A stretch of DNA of 64,000 nucleotides from positions 1-64,000 of the forward strand of contig WHVD01000072.1 of the NCBI GenBank assembly GCA_015178975.1, in the 5' to 3' direction. Source of the stretch: Hysterangium stoloniferum. Lineage: Eukaryota > Basidiomycota > Agaricomycetes > Hysterangiales > Hysterangiaceae. Below are positions 50,501-61,505 of this stretch, piece after piece. Both the position numbers and the translations under genes were made by a program. Every line of letters begins with the position of its first letter. Position 1 is the first letter of the stretch. The notes under the pieces were generated by a model. That model was not told where the DNA came from and did not search any database. It was given only the letters and a program-made list of their open reading frames with translations.

Positions 50501-51641
50501 AATGGCTTCAAGAGAGGGCAGCGATTCGAACAGATCCGCCGCTTGCTGTTTGAGCTCTCGTCTCTTCTCCTTGTCGACTTCTTCAAGTGCCCGCTGCTTC
50601 AAATTCGCAATAAGTTCAGTGACAGATTCGACGGCCTCGTCTTTCATGGTGCAATTGGCAATTTTCCGCTTGCGATATTGACTCCATGCAGGACGCTGAT
50701 GAGACGATATGCCGTTTACTGCTATATGTAGAGCCATCGTATCCAACCACCGAGTACCAGGGCGTTCTAGCCTATACTCCTCCAATGTACGAGCACGATC
50801 ATATGAAATATTATGACCGACAACTATGCGAGGTTTAGTAGGATCACCAAGGGGTACTAGCTGTTCCGGATCGGTCGTCTCGTTGAGAAGCCAGGGAGAG
50901 ATCCAAGCATACCACGCCGTCGGAGATGCCGCACAGGCCATGATCGCGAACGGACTGTAATTCGGTAATGTTTCGACGTCAAACACGAGTAATTCCTCAT
51001 CTGGACATTCGACAGCCTCATGCAACCCGTCCTCGTCGGGCCAATACTTGGTCCATCCGGACTGGATGACCCAGCTGTCTGGCTGAGGAGGTAGTTGGAG
51101 CGATGCGAGTCGCTGGGACATTGAGAGGTACGGTTGGGCAATCTGGGCTCCGAGGGCGTGGAAATGTGCGTCGATAGTCGGGCCTTGAAGGGGTGGGAGG
51201 GTGAATGAGACATCGGGATGGGTGGACGATGCACTGGGATCGAGCTTGTGTTTGGCAAGATGGTCCCTGGCAATTTGGATATACGCATCTTCTGGCGCTG
51301 GGAATGCGACATTTTTGAAGATTTGCGAGTGCAAAGTTGTGGAGAGGAGCTGCACACCAACTTCGTTTCGCTTTGCTGTAGTATTATTTGGATACTTAGC
51401 ACTGAACACTGATATTAACTGATTACTTACCAAACGTGGAAACCGTCTTTGTGGTGGCGTCTTTATCTTTAGTTTGGCTTGACGGCTGTGAGGGCCCAAC
51501 AAATAGTTGAGGCGCAGGTCGTTCATTTTTGTCTTCTTTTACAGGAGGTTTTGGTTTGAATGCTTGTATTGAAAGACGAGCTGAACTATGGAAGGAACGA
51601 GTAGAGACAACTCTGGCGGTAGAAGTTATAGGACAGTGCAT
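47549..51641 (-). CDS. MIP1: Mitochondrial DNA polymerase gamma (family A), 1345 aa, two exons
   Basis: This enzyme replicates and proofreads mitochondrial DNA. Exon 1 is 51,641-51,431 and exon 2 is 51,375-47,549 (minus strand). The 55-bp intron (GTAAGT...CTACAG) joins in phase 1 and gives a protein divisible by three. Exon 1 encodes a presequence-like N-terminus rich in Arg/Ser (ARVVSTRSFHSSARLS). The 3'-5' exonuclease motifs are present: FDVETL (about residue 202), GHNISYDR (about 257) and YCASDVAV (about 432). The polymerase motifs A (GADVDSEELWI, about 950), B (DQAKVFNYSRIYG, about 1003) and C (SVHDELRY, about 1155) are all intact, so both activities should work. The C-terminus is a Lys/Ser-rich tail, common in fungal Mip1. 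It is the only clear housekeeping gene here. Confidence 0.96.
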
Positions 51642-51724
51642 CCGCTGTCTCGTAGCATAGGGTCATAGGCATTACTCTTGTGACAAAAGTTATGTAATCA
51701 GAGTGACAAGGCTGAAATTCTTGT

Positions 51725-51758
51725 TTCGGAATATCCTCTGAAGTTCATGGCGGGAATT
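51725..51758. repeat. Single arm of the MITE-like palindrome
   Basis: CGGAATATCCTCTGAAGTTC plus the following ATGGC matches the arms of the 39,927-40,101 element. No second arm was seen nearby. Confidence 0.55.
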
Positions 51759-51993
51759 ATGAAAAAATGAAACAAGTCTGGTGTGTAACTGAAGATGTCA
51801 GAGTGTAAAACAACAATGCAGAAAACCAGCAAGTGCTTGAGTGCAGTGAGGTGCCTTTGCGGATATCACCGTGACACCATAACAAACAGGACCTTGCGAT
51901 TTCTATATTTGACATTATTTAAGTAGTTCTACTCATATAAATCGCATCATAAGCAGTATGTACAAACAACCAAGTCGACTAACACTGCATGGA

Positions 51994-52901
51994 TTAATCA
52001 CTTGGTTTGGCACTTGGGGCATGGCACCCAAGAAACAAGTTATTTGCGTGAAAGCAGATAGTACGGATGATTGACTTCGCGCGTGGATTCGGAGCAGGAC
52101 AGTGACCTTCCAAACCATCCAAGTAGTCAGCAAATCCTAGCCAGACATTTCGGCTAAGTTCGTTGAAGTCCATTGAGTACTTCTGACGGGATTTGTCCCT
52201 CTTTCCCAAAGCATGAATTAAACGCCAGTCGCATTCTTGACCATGGGAAGGATAACTTCGATGGTACAGGAGACTTTTAAGCGTCTGATGGTGGCCTCAT
52301 CGGTGATACAGAAGGCACGGTCGTAGATGAGGTTACTGATGCCCCGAGATCCCCAAAGGCACAAGCCATCCCAGATAGTCTGAGACATTTCCAAAATATG
52401 GGAGATAGAGATGGTGGTTAGACCATGTCCTCCAATAAGTTCTGTAGGAATATATGCGGATGTATCGACCATTTGAAAATGGGTCGTCGAATGTCGCGAT
52501 TTGAAGGCAATGATGCTTTCAGGTGTCCCAATATTGCTAACATTTTACGACAAATGCATAACATTTAGGAATAGTGTTCATCTTTGTAGCCCTTACGTTC
52601 TGCATTAGAATAGTTCGCAAGGACTCAAAGCAGGACTGTTTCGTATTGATGGCTTCATCTTGGTCCAAAAAGTATTAGTAGCAGCAAATAATGGAACGTG
52701 TACCCGCCATTCACAAAATTGTCGATGTTGAAGGTTGTTCTTCGGTCTTTCCATAGTTCCCCCAAAAGGGTCTTGTAACCTTGTCTGTCGGAGATGCGCA
52801 CAAAGGCACTGTTCATTCTTCAGATAGGTCGAGAGCTGGTGGACGGTGTCCATTAAATCTGTATCCTCAGACGCTTTGTCGCGGACACACCCATTACACA
52901 A
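51994..52901 (-). CDS. Possible hypothetical multi-exon gene
   Basis: Several minus-strand stretches read like exons: 52,605-52,901 with CLCAHLRQTRLQDPFGG, about 52,535-52,218 starting after a TTAG acceptor and containing MVDTSAYIPTELIGGHGLTT, and 52,209-51,994 with NVWLGFADYLDGLEGHCP. They have normal codon texture but no family I recognise, and I could not define all splice sites. It lies divergently from nothing obvious and upstream of MIP1. An upstream exon near 53,264-53,923 is possible. Confidence 0.3.
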
Positions 52902-54394
52902 GACTCCTAGCTATGCCAACGTGTAGTTGCGACAGCCGAAGGATATGCGCGTTCCAACACGCATCTACGTGGCGTTGTCGGCCTTGAGTCCATGTTTGCT
53001 AGTATGATCGTTGTGTTCCCGGCGTTGAGAATAGTGGAGTCCGGTTACGCATCGGAACGATCAAGGAAAGAGGATTGAGGGCGCCTACTGTTAGTGTTGA
53101 ATGTGCGGAATAGATACGTCATTAACATCGATGTTAAAATAATCAACGAGCATCTCGCAGTCAGGATCATCATACCTATCATTGACCGTAACAATGGAGC
53201 ATGTACATCGACCGGCACTTGTTGCTCTCTATATTAGGTTTAGCTATAATCCACAGAACGACATCATTGGCCTTGAACGTCCCAAGACATCCTCGACATC
53301 ATTCGTGGGCAAGCGTGTCGTGGTGTTTGGGACAAAATGTTATGGAACGAGTTAGGTGCACCAGAAGTCGAGGACGAGTTTGTCATGTCATTGTAATACA
53401 GTTTATAATCCATCGCACCTTTAGCGTATAGTATATGCAAGCGCACGTAAGTATCGTTGTCTGTTGAATGGCTTAGATAGTCTCTATACTCACCGAATGT
53501 TCCCGCATAATCTGATCTCACGACCTCATTGCAATGACCACAGCCTGATACTTGCATCGTCTCCGGATCGAGGCATCGTGTTACTGAGATTGAGTACCGG
53601 CCGGCAGGATGAAGGGTTGGCTGGGAAAGTATAAGATCGAGTATACGTTTTCTTCGTAAGGGAGGATATACGGCCTTGGAAGGCGATGCTGTTGTGCGGG
53701 AAACACGGCGTGTACGAAACTGGCCGGCACGAAAGATGTTGGACAGGAAAGCAATGGGGCCATATGCGAGGTCACTGTAACCCAACAAAGAGACATAATG
53801 GAGGGTATTCGACGACGTTGACGACGTATCTCGAAGGATAATGGGGTGAAGAGGAGACCACCCAGGACGATCAAGAAACAGAGAACTTGAAACGACAAGT
53901 GCGGAGATATGGTGAAAGTGCATGATGCGGAATGTGTCATGTTTAATAAATAGAATATTTCGTGATGGGTAGCCAAGAGAGACTACTTGCGACGAGGGAT
54001 TTCTATAGACATGAAAAAAATCATGTGTAATTATGTGAAATGCAGATGAGTGAACAGCGACGGAATAAATAAGACGATCGACACACCTAGCTCAGAATGC
54101 TCCTTCGCACAGCTTCCTGTCGTGTAACAACAAAAACTACCGGTATCTTCGCCGCGTTACGATGTGAAGGAAGATCCAATGTGGCACACATTTTAAGGTA
54201 AACATACCACCTCGTCGATCGGCACACTATTCATGGACACAACGGATATGCAGGGCTGTGAAGACGTCACAGTGTTACAGGTACAACGTGTTATCTTGCA
54301 ACCTCGAAGCTTTTTGGAAGAAGAACTTGAAATTTAGGTAGCTGCATCTTATTTCATATAAAGGAAGTACTATCTTTGAACTCTTCGGTTTCAG
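52902..54394. other. Upstream region of the NLR gene
   Basis: The open frame 53,264-53,923 (minus, 219 codons) has no recognised domain. The last 150 bp before 54,395 are AT-rich and probably hold the NLR promoter; no canonical TATA box is convincing. Confidence 0.4.
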
Positions 54395-57300
54395 ATGGAA
54401 CCAGAAATTTTGAACCATACTTGTAATCGTGCGGATTCTGGACTGGGCATTAAAGTGCTCGTCGAGGGCATTGCCCCAACTATCGAGTGTGTCTTGTTGA
54501 CAATTTGCTGGTACTTCTCCGCTAATGACAATTCTAATAGCATCGTCGTCATCCATGGCCTAGATGGACACCGCGAAGGCTCCTGGACAGCCGAAAACGG
54601 AATACTCTGGCTTAAAGACCTATTGCCGGAGCGATTGCCTAACGCCAGAATTGTTACATATGGCTATGACGCATCCACTGGTAGTCAGTCAAGCAGAATA
54701 GACGAGACATTGTATGGTCATGCACAAAATTTGATTTCACGCATCGCTTTACTCAGGGACGGTACAACTACTACGGTGGGCTTCTTTTATTTATGGGGAA
54801 TGCTTATTGAATTGTTGCTAGACTCGTCCCATCATATTTATTGCCCACAGCTTAGGTGGCATTATTCTTAAATTTGTATGTATTTTTTTTAATTGCGAAA
54901 GCACTCCGATATTCTAATATCAAACTGGGTTGTGTGCGTGTAGGCTTTGATTCATGCCAATCAATGCAACGAATCTCACCTCCCTCATCACAAGAAAATA
55001 ATGATGGCGACAATTGGGATACTGTTCTTTGGGACTCCACACCAAGGGGCGGCCGTTGCACTCTCTGCGTCCCAAATGCTGCTTGTCCGTTTGCCAGTTG
55101 ATCAGAATACTGGTCATACACTATTACGGAACTTGGCAATCAATTCGGAGATGTTGGAGATACAGTTGTCTCTTTACAACGGGATCAGTGCTTGTTTCAA
55201 TACGAAGTTTTTTTATGAGGTCTATCACACGGTCCTGCACAACGGTACATCTGGCTTTGTAAGTGCCTTGAACAGCATTACTTGATTGTTACCGGCTCAC
55301 ATGGAGTCAGATTGTGCCAAAGTCCTCTGCCATTGTTCCAGGTGCACGGAATGCTGAAGCTATTGGACTGAACAAGAATCACATGGATATGACAAAATTT
55401 TCCTCAGCTGAAGATGATGATTTCAATGTTGTGGTCTCATTGTTGCAAAGTATAAGGAGTGATCTTCCTAAACCGGAGCCGGTTCGTGAAAAGGACGCTA
55501 CCCACTCTGACGGTACAGTATATCTACTTCTTGTAAAGGTCTATATTCTCATGTGGAGCATCAGATATTTTGAATAAGGGTCCATCTTACACACCCAAGC
55601 TCTTATCCAGCCCAAGGTTCACTGGTCAAGATATTTACCTGGAGAAGTTGAGAACATTTTTTGTAAATGAGAATATTACACCTCACCGAAAACACTTACT
55701 GTTGTATGGCATGGGTGGTATTGGAAAGACCCAAATTTCCTTAAAGTTTGCTGAGGAGTGTGTGGATCTTAAGTGGTAGGTTACTTTATGATTACTCTAA
55801 ACACAGTGCAGTTCTAACTATATCACAGCTACTGGAGGATATTATGGCTGGATGCTACAACTGCAGAAACCCTTGAGACAAGTTTTGCTGAAATCTCTAA
55901 ACTTGATCCTGTAATGAAGTCTTTGGAGATTGAAGAATCAGGTGAATGCATTATAGGATGGCTTGCTGGACTGGGAAGAAAGTCCTTGCTTATTTTTGAT
56001 AATGCTGATGGCATGACTGCTTTGGTTTCAAAATACCTCCCTCCAGCACATTCATTGCATGTGTTGATCACAAGTAGAAATCCTGATCTGCATCAGTCTG
56101 TGAGCAGCACTCTCAATCTTGGGGTGATGTCTAAAGAAGATGCAATTTCACTGCTTATGACATCCTCAACAAGGGAGAATAAACCTGGGTTGTCAAAGGA
56201 TGGCTCATCATTAACCATTGCAGAAAAACTTGGCTTCCTGCCTTTGGCATTGGATATTGCTGGTGCAGCAATATATAGGGGATTGTGTACAGTGGAAGAA
56301 TACATATCAACATATCTCAAGAACCATGAGATACTTCTACATGGAGATCATCCCTTATATAAAGGAGCTTCATTGTATAACCAAACAATTAATGACACAC
56401 TCAACATCTCATATGAGTTGATAGAGAAGAAACATACTCAGGGAGATGCTGCTAAGGATGCATTATTTCTTCTAAAAATGCTAGGCTTCTTTCATCACCA
56501 AAATATTATGGAGTTAATATTCAAGAGGGCTGCAGAGGCACCAGAATGGTGCATCAAAGATTCCCAGTTGAGAACTACACAGCCTGATCTTCCATTTCAG
56601 TTCCTTAAATGTGATGAGCATCATCAATGGATTCACACTAAACTCAGAACAGTAATGGAACTGCTTTGTGATTATTCACTGATATCAAGAGTTCCATCAA
56701 TCACTGGATTTTCATGGACCATTCATCCAATAGTGCAGATATGGGCAAGAGACAAAGTAATTACTGGGAAACAGGGCATATATCTGGCTGCAGTGCGAGC
56801 TTTAATAGTAAACTCAATCAATGGGAATGAAGATTTGGTGGAGCATTCCTATCACTTTCATAGAATGATATTACCCCATATGATGGCATATTATCATTAT
56901 AATGCAGATTTTGGATTATCCTACTGTGATGATGAGCACAGTGCTCAGACAGAAGAGTTTGTTAAAAATGAGTACTGGGATCATGCTAGGAGATTTTGTC
57001 AACAGGCATTGGGTCTCCGAAAATGGATCTTGGGGCCAGAGCATTATCATTCGATGAATACAATGTTGAAGTTGGCATACATATGGAAAGGGCAGGGAAA
57101 ATATGAGAAAGCTCAGGAGCTGGAAGTGCAGGTCCTGGAGGTATACAAGCAACTGCTTGGCCCAGAGCATCCATCTACATTAATATGCATGGGAAACTTG
57201 GCATGTAGCTTGAAGAAGCTGGGAAAGTATACTGAAGCTCAGGAGCTGGAAGTGCAGGTCCTAGAGGCAACCAAGCAACTGCTTGGCCCAGAGCATCCAG

Positions 57301-59054
57301 AAACATTAATATGCACAGGAAACTTGGCATGCAGCTTGAAGAATCTGGGAAAGTATACTGAAGCTCAGGAGCTGGAAGTGCAGGTCCTGGAGGGAACCAA
57401 GCAACTGCTTGGCCCAGAGCATCCAGAAACATTAATATGCATGGCAAACTTGGCATACACCTGGAGGAATCTGGGACAGTATACTGAAGCTCAGGAGCTG
57501 GAAGTACAGGTCCTGGAGGCAAGGAAACAACTGCTTGGCCCAGAGCATCCAGAAACATTAAGATCTATGGGCAACTTGGCATCCACCTTGAATGATCTGG
57601 GAAAGTATGGCAAAGCTCAGGAGTTGGAAGTACAGGTCCTGGAGGCATTCAAGCAACTGCTTGGCCAAGAGCATCCATCTACATTAACATCCATGGCAAA
57701 CTTGGCATACACCTTGAAGAATCTGGGAAAGTATACTGAAGCTCAGGAGCTGCAAGTGCAGGTCCTGGAGGTCAGGAAGCAACTGCTTGGCCCAGAGCAT
57801 CCAGAAACGTTAATATGCATGGCAAACTTGGCATGCACCTTGAAGGATCTGGGAAAGTATACTGAAGCTCAGGAGCTGGAAGTGCAGGTCCTGGAGGCAA
57901 GGAAACAACTGCTTGGCCCAGAGCACCCATCTACATTAAGATTGATGGGCAACTTGGCATCCACCTTGAAGAATCTGGGAAAGTATGGCAAAGCTCAGGA
58001 GTTGGAAGTGCAGGTCCTGGAGGCATGCAAGCAACTGCTTGGTCCAGAGCATCCATCTACATTAACATATATGGGAAACTTGGCATGCAGCTTGAAGAAT
58101 CTGGGAAAGTATACTGAAGCTCAGGAGTTGGAAGTGCAGGTCCTGGAGGCAAGGAAGCAACTGCTTGGCCCAGAGCATCCATCTATATCAATATGTATGG
58201 GAAACTTGGCATGCACCTTGAAGAATCTGGGAAGGTATACTGAAGCTCAGGAGCTGGAAGTGCAGGTCCTGGAGGCAACCAAGCAACTGCTTGGCCCAGA
58301 GCATCCATCTACATTAATATGCATGCAAAACTTGGCATGTAGCTTGAAGAAACTGGGAAAGTATACTGAAGCTCAGGAGCTGGAAGTGCAGGTCCTGGAG
58401 GCAACCAAGCAACTGCTTGGCCCAGAGCATCCATCTACATTAACATCCATGGGAAACTTGGTATGCAGCTTGAAGAATCTGGGAAAGTATACTGAAGCTC
58501 AGGAGCTGGAAGTGCAGGTTCTGGAGGCAAGGAAGCAACTGTTTGGCCCAGAGCATCCAGAAACATTAATATGCATGGGAAACTTGGCATGCACCTTGAA
58601 GAATCTGGGAAAGTATACTGAAGCTCAGGTCCTGGCAGTGCAGGTCCTGGAGTCAACCAAGCAACTGCTTGGCCCAGAGCATCCAGAAACATTAATATGC
58701 ATGGCAAACTTGGCATGCATCTTGTCAGATCTGGGAAAGTATACTGAAGCTCAGGAGCTGGAAGTGCAGATCCTGGAGGCAAGGAAGCAACTGCTTGGCC
58801 CAGAGCATCCAGAAACATTAATATGCATGGCAAACTTGGCATACACCTTGAAGGATCTGGGAAAGTATACTGAAGCTCAGGAGCTAGAAGTGCAGGTCCT
58901 GGAGACAAGGAAGCAACTGCTTGGCCCAGAGCATCCAGAAACATTAATATGCATGGTAAACTTGGCATGCACCTTGAAGAATCTGGGAAAGTATACTGAA
59001 GCTCAGGAGCTGGAAGTGCAGGTCATGGAAGCAAGGAAGCAACTGCTTTGTTAA
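54395..59054 (+). CDS. NLR-type receptor: alpha/beta hydrolase - NB-ARC - 16 TPR repeats (1444 aa, seven exons)
   Basis: Exons are 54,395-54,486, 54,541-54,775, 54,822-54,875, 54,944-55,258, 55,311-55,512, 55,565-55,775 and 55,829-59,054; all introns are GT-AG (46-68 bp) with consistent phases and the total is divisible by three. The N-terminal lipase-like alpha/beta hydrolase has VVIHGLDGH (about residues 31-39), the nucleophile elbow AHSLGG (Ser about 119) and FFGTPHQG. NB-ARC follows: P-loop GMGGIGKT (348-355), kinase-2 LLIFDNAD (about 423-430), VLITSRNPD and LGFLPLAL. The C-terminal sensor is 16 TPR units (about 771-1442). Fungal proteins of this design are thought to act as immune or incompatibility receptors in the cytosol, the TPRs sensing and the hydrolase acting as effector. 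The stop falls at the junction to a putative LTR. Exon 7 is nearly devoid of CpG, unlike exons 1-4. Confidence 0.93.
57030..59045 (+). repeat. Array of 16 near-identical 126-bp TPR units
   Basis: Each 42-residue unit starts LGPEHP and ends KQL. Units 2-16 are almost the same except at unit positions 7, 10, 11, 13, 17, 18, 20, 21, 26-27 and 38-39. Unit 1 is the diverged entry unit. Unit 6 (LGQEHP) and unit 13 (FGPEHP) have single changes in the conserved start. The pair GK instead of TE at positions 26-27 marks units 5 and 8, which also share other residues, as expected if blocks of units were copied. Confidence 0.95.
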
Positions 59055-59536
59055 GCTCTGAGCTTACAAGTAGAGTCCAGTGGGAAACCTGTCAATAATG
59101 TGGTATGCAGGTAGGACTTGGCTTCAGCTTATATGCTGTGCTTCAAAGGGATAGAATAGAGGCATTTAACTAATGAAAAGTATGGGGTAACCTAGTTGAT
59201 TTTCTGTTGGATTGTCAATACAAATTAGCCTAGTTTATATAGATGGGTCATACTACAATACTGGCAGAATGGATAAACAAACAGGTGGAACAGAAAATGG
59301 GAATGGACCGTGGTGACTGAAGTCTGGTGAAAGTCTGAACTGAAACAGGAACATTCACATGGGACATGGCAAACTAACTGACAACCAGGTTTGAAAACTG
59401 ATTGAGACAGATATGTATTTCATATATCATGAGAGCTGGGATCTCTGGGTGAGGTCCCGTCATTGACTAGTATGAAAAGAGTGATAGAGGTTTGTAGCGA
59501 AGCTCCTAGGACCTGGTGGGTTGTTTGGTCCTAACA
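59050..59536 (-). repeat. Putative LTR, 487 bp, TGTTA...TAACA ends
   Basis: It begins TGTTA at the last codons of the NLR and ends TAACA at 59,536. On the minus strand the right end is preceded by a purine tract (AAAGGGAGGG), as a polypurine tract precedes a 3' LTR, which suggests minus orientation. Parts of it match 62,670-63,488 in inverted orientation, best at 59,109-59,141. No matching target-site duplication flanks it. Confidence 0.5.
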
Positions 59537-59640
59537 GTGCCCTCCCTTTAAGGCCAAGTTCCCAGAGAGGCCCTAGAGTTGGATAAAGTTTGTGTCAAAA
59601 TGTCAAGTGATCTGGAATTAGGGGTCTGGATTGAGGATCC

Positions 59641-59648
59641 TATATAAA
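59641..59648 (+). promoter_or_regulatory. TATA box before the gag-like gene
   Basis: TATATAAA lies about 52 bp upstream of the ATG at 59,700, followed by a pyrimidine-rich tract; a compact core promoter. Confidence 0.5.
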
Positions 59649-59699
59649 ACCCAAAAAATAATCAGTCATTTCTTTTTTCCATCCCACCACCATCATCTT

Positions 59700-60190
59700 A
59701 TGGCACCAAAACCAATGCCACACAAACTGAACCCCAGTGTTGCTGGAACACCCATGGGGTCCACCTATTGGGCACCTCTTACTACTGCCCAACTTCTTGA
59801 GCTGTGGGAAAGGGCTGAGAAGAAGGTGAGGGAGGATGAGGAGGTGATGGAACATGAATATCAGGTGGCTTTGGCTGCAGAGAAGACAGAAGAGGAGCAT
59901 CAGAAGGATGAGTAGGAGCACATTGTGGAGGCGGCCTGGGTTGTGGCAGAGCATACCTGGTTAGCTGAGGCATCCATGGGTAAGGTTCATTTCATTGTTA
60001 CTATTGGTTGAATCCCAACTGACTTGTTTCCTTAGCACAAAGCAGCAGATGTTGAGTTGGAGTCTGAGGGTGAGCCTCCCTGGAACAAAGTAAGTGGTGA
60101 GAGTCCCACAGCACAGCCAGCACTGATGTATAGATATAGAGAGGAAAATTGCCACCTGTGCACCTGGATGCCATGGGGTCTGGGAGCCAG
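59700..60190 (+). pseudogene. Small spliced gene, possibly gag-like, with premature stop
   Basis: From the ATG at 59,700 the frame encodes an acidic, Glu/Ala-rich helix-forming protein (YWAPLTTAQLLELWERAEKK). It meets TAG at 59,913-59,915, but coding-like sequence continues in the same frame to a donor at 59,980. A 56-bp intron (59,980-60,035) with a CTGAC branch site leads to an exon with DVELESEGEPPWNK and another donor at 60,090. A C-x-x-C pair appears downstream. The pattern resembles gag-like genes repeated in mushroom genomes, but that is a weak recognition. The in-frame TAG, possibly from CAG, makes it a probable pseudogene. Confidence 0.45.
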
Positions 60191-60237
60191 GATGCAGGGG
60201 TGACCATAGAGAGGTCTGGGCTTGGAGGAAGCCTTAG

Positions 60238-60598
60238 TGTGAAGAGTCATAAAAGTTCTGACTTCTCAACATATGAAGAATATCAACCTTCTGGATACAA
60301 TAAAGTTATATTGACTATCAAAGTGCAATATAAGTAAAAGGAGAATGATTGTCATAAGCATCCATAGGGGAGCTGGAGATGATTATTACAAATAAGAAGA
60401 ATTGATCTTTACAGTACAATTCAAATGAAGGATTCCAATGAAAGGGAATCTACCAAGAGTGGTTTGCAAGAAAGAAGCAAAAGGCACAAAGAGTTGCAGG
60501 CAGTGATGAGTGAGTTTGCGTAGATAATTCTGAGCTTCAACAGTGAGTACAAAGCTCAGAGCAGTTTCAGGTTGTGTGGATTTACTGTGGCATTGTCA
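60238..60598 (-). repeat. Putative 3' LTR of the Ty3/gypsy remnant
   Basis: On the minus strand it starts TGACAATG at 60,598, directly after a purine-rich tract (about 60,601-60,615), and ends in CA at 60,238. The end facing 60,238 is shared with 63,613 (TGTGAAGAGTC and following sequence). Compared with that copy many CG dinucleotides appear as TG or CA. Confidence 0.6.
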
Positions 60599-60660
60599 CT
60601 ACTCCCCTCCTTGGGGTAGACATCCCACCATCTAGTCAAGGTTGGAAATGGATGATCATA

Positions 60661-61505
60661 TTAAAAGCAGAAAGGTATTTGGACCACTAGGCTTGCCAGC
60701 AGGTCAAACATTTCATGGTTGAGGGATATTCTAGATTTTTGTGGTCTATGACAATATTGACTGGGATTCCTGCACCTTCCAAATAATGTCACCACACTTT
60801 TGAAAGCCTCAAAAATTGCAAGAAGCTCCTTGTTGTAAACATCATACAGTAAGTAATTGAGCTTGGGCCTGGTGAAAGTCTGGGAAAGAAATGCCACTGG
60901 ATGTACATATCTCACTGTCAGAGTCCTGAATAGGCAAAATTGCACCTAGTTCATAATCTGAGGTGTCTGATTCAACAGTAGGTGGGAAATTTGGTTTCCA
61001 GTGAGAAAGAATGGGGGCTGAATTAAAAGTATTTTCAAAAGATTGAAAGCTGCAAGACACATTCAGTGAAATCCCATGGAGTTACCTTAGGAGTAAGACA
61101 AGTGAGGGGAATGGTGATTTTTGAATAATCATGGATAAACCACTGGTACAAATTGGCAATACCCAAGGAAAGATTTAATGTCTTTGACTTTTCTGGGTTT
61201 GGGCCAATCCCTGATAACCTGTAATTTGGCCTTGTCCATCTGGAGTCCACTGGGACCCATGATGAACCTAGAGATTCAATAGAATCTGTGTCAAAAGTAC
61301 ATTTTTTACCATTCATGAAAAGACCATGCTGCCAGAGTCTTTGGAGGACCTCATGGATCTGTTCAGAATGTAGAGTGGGGTCCTTGGAATAGATGAGGAT
61401 GTAATGCAAATAAACAATAATCCATACATCAAGCATGTCAGTAAAAACATTGTTAACAAAATGCTGGAAAATGGAAGGGGCTGTAAGGTCATGGTGTGAC
61501 CTCAC
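60661..61505 (-). pseudogene. Ty3/gypsy pol fragment (reverse transcriptase end and RNase H), frameshifted
   Basis: On the minus strand the palm and thumb of a Ty3-type reverse transcriptase are recognised by IFQHFVNNVFTDMLDVWII, the catalytic box position (reads YLHY, the acidic pair lost), and LGIANLYQWFIHDYSKI. The RNase H domain follows with SDTSDYELGAI and LLAIFEAFK after two frame changes. The preceding fingers, protease and gag and the following integrase are absent or unreadable. Inactive. Confidence 0.88.

Noticed and set aside
57175..58968. Antisense open frames in the TPR array
   Set aside because: They are mirror frames of a 126-bp repeat (a multiple of 3) with no start context or splice support; the sense frame has clear TPR content.
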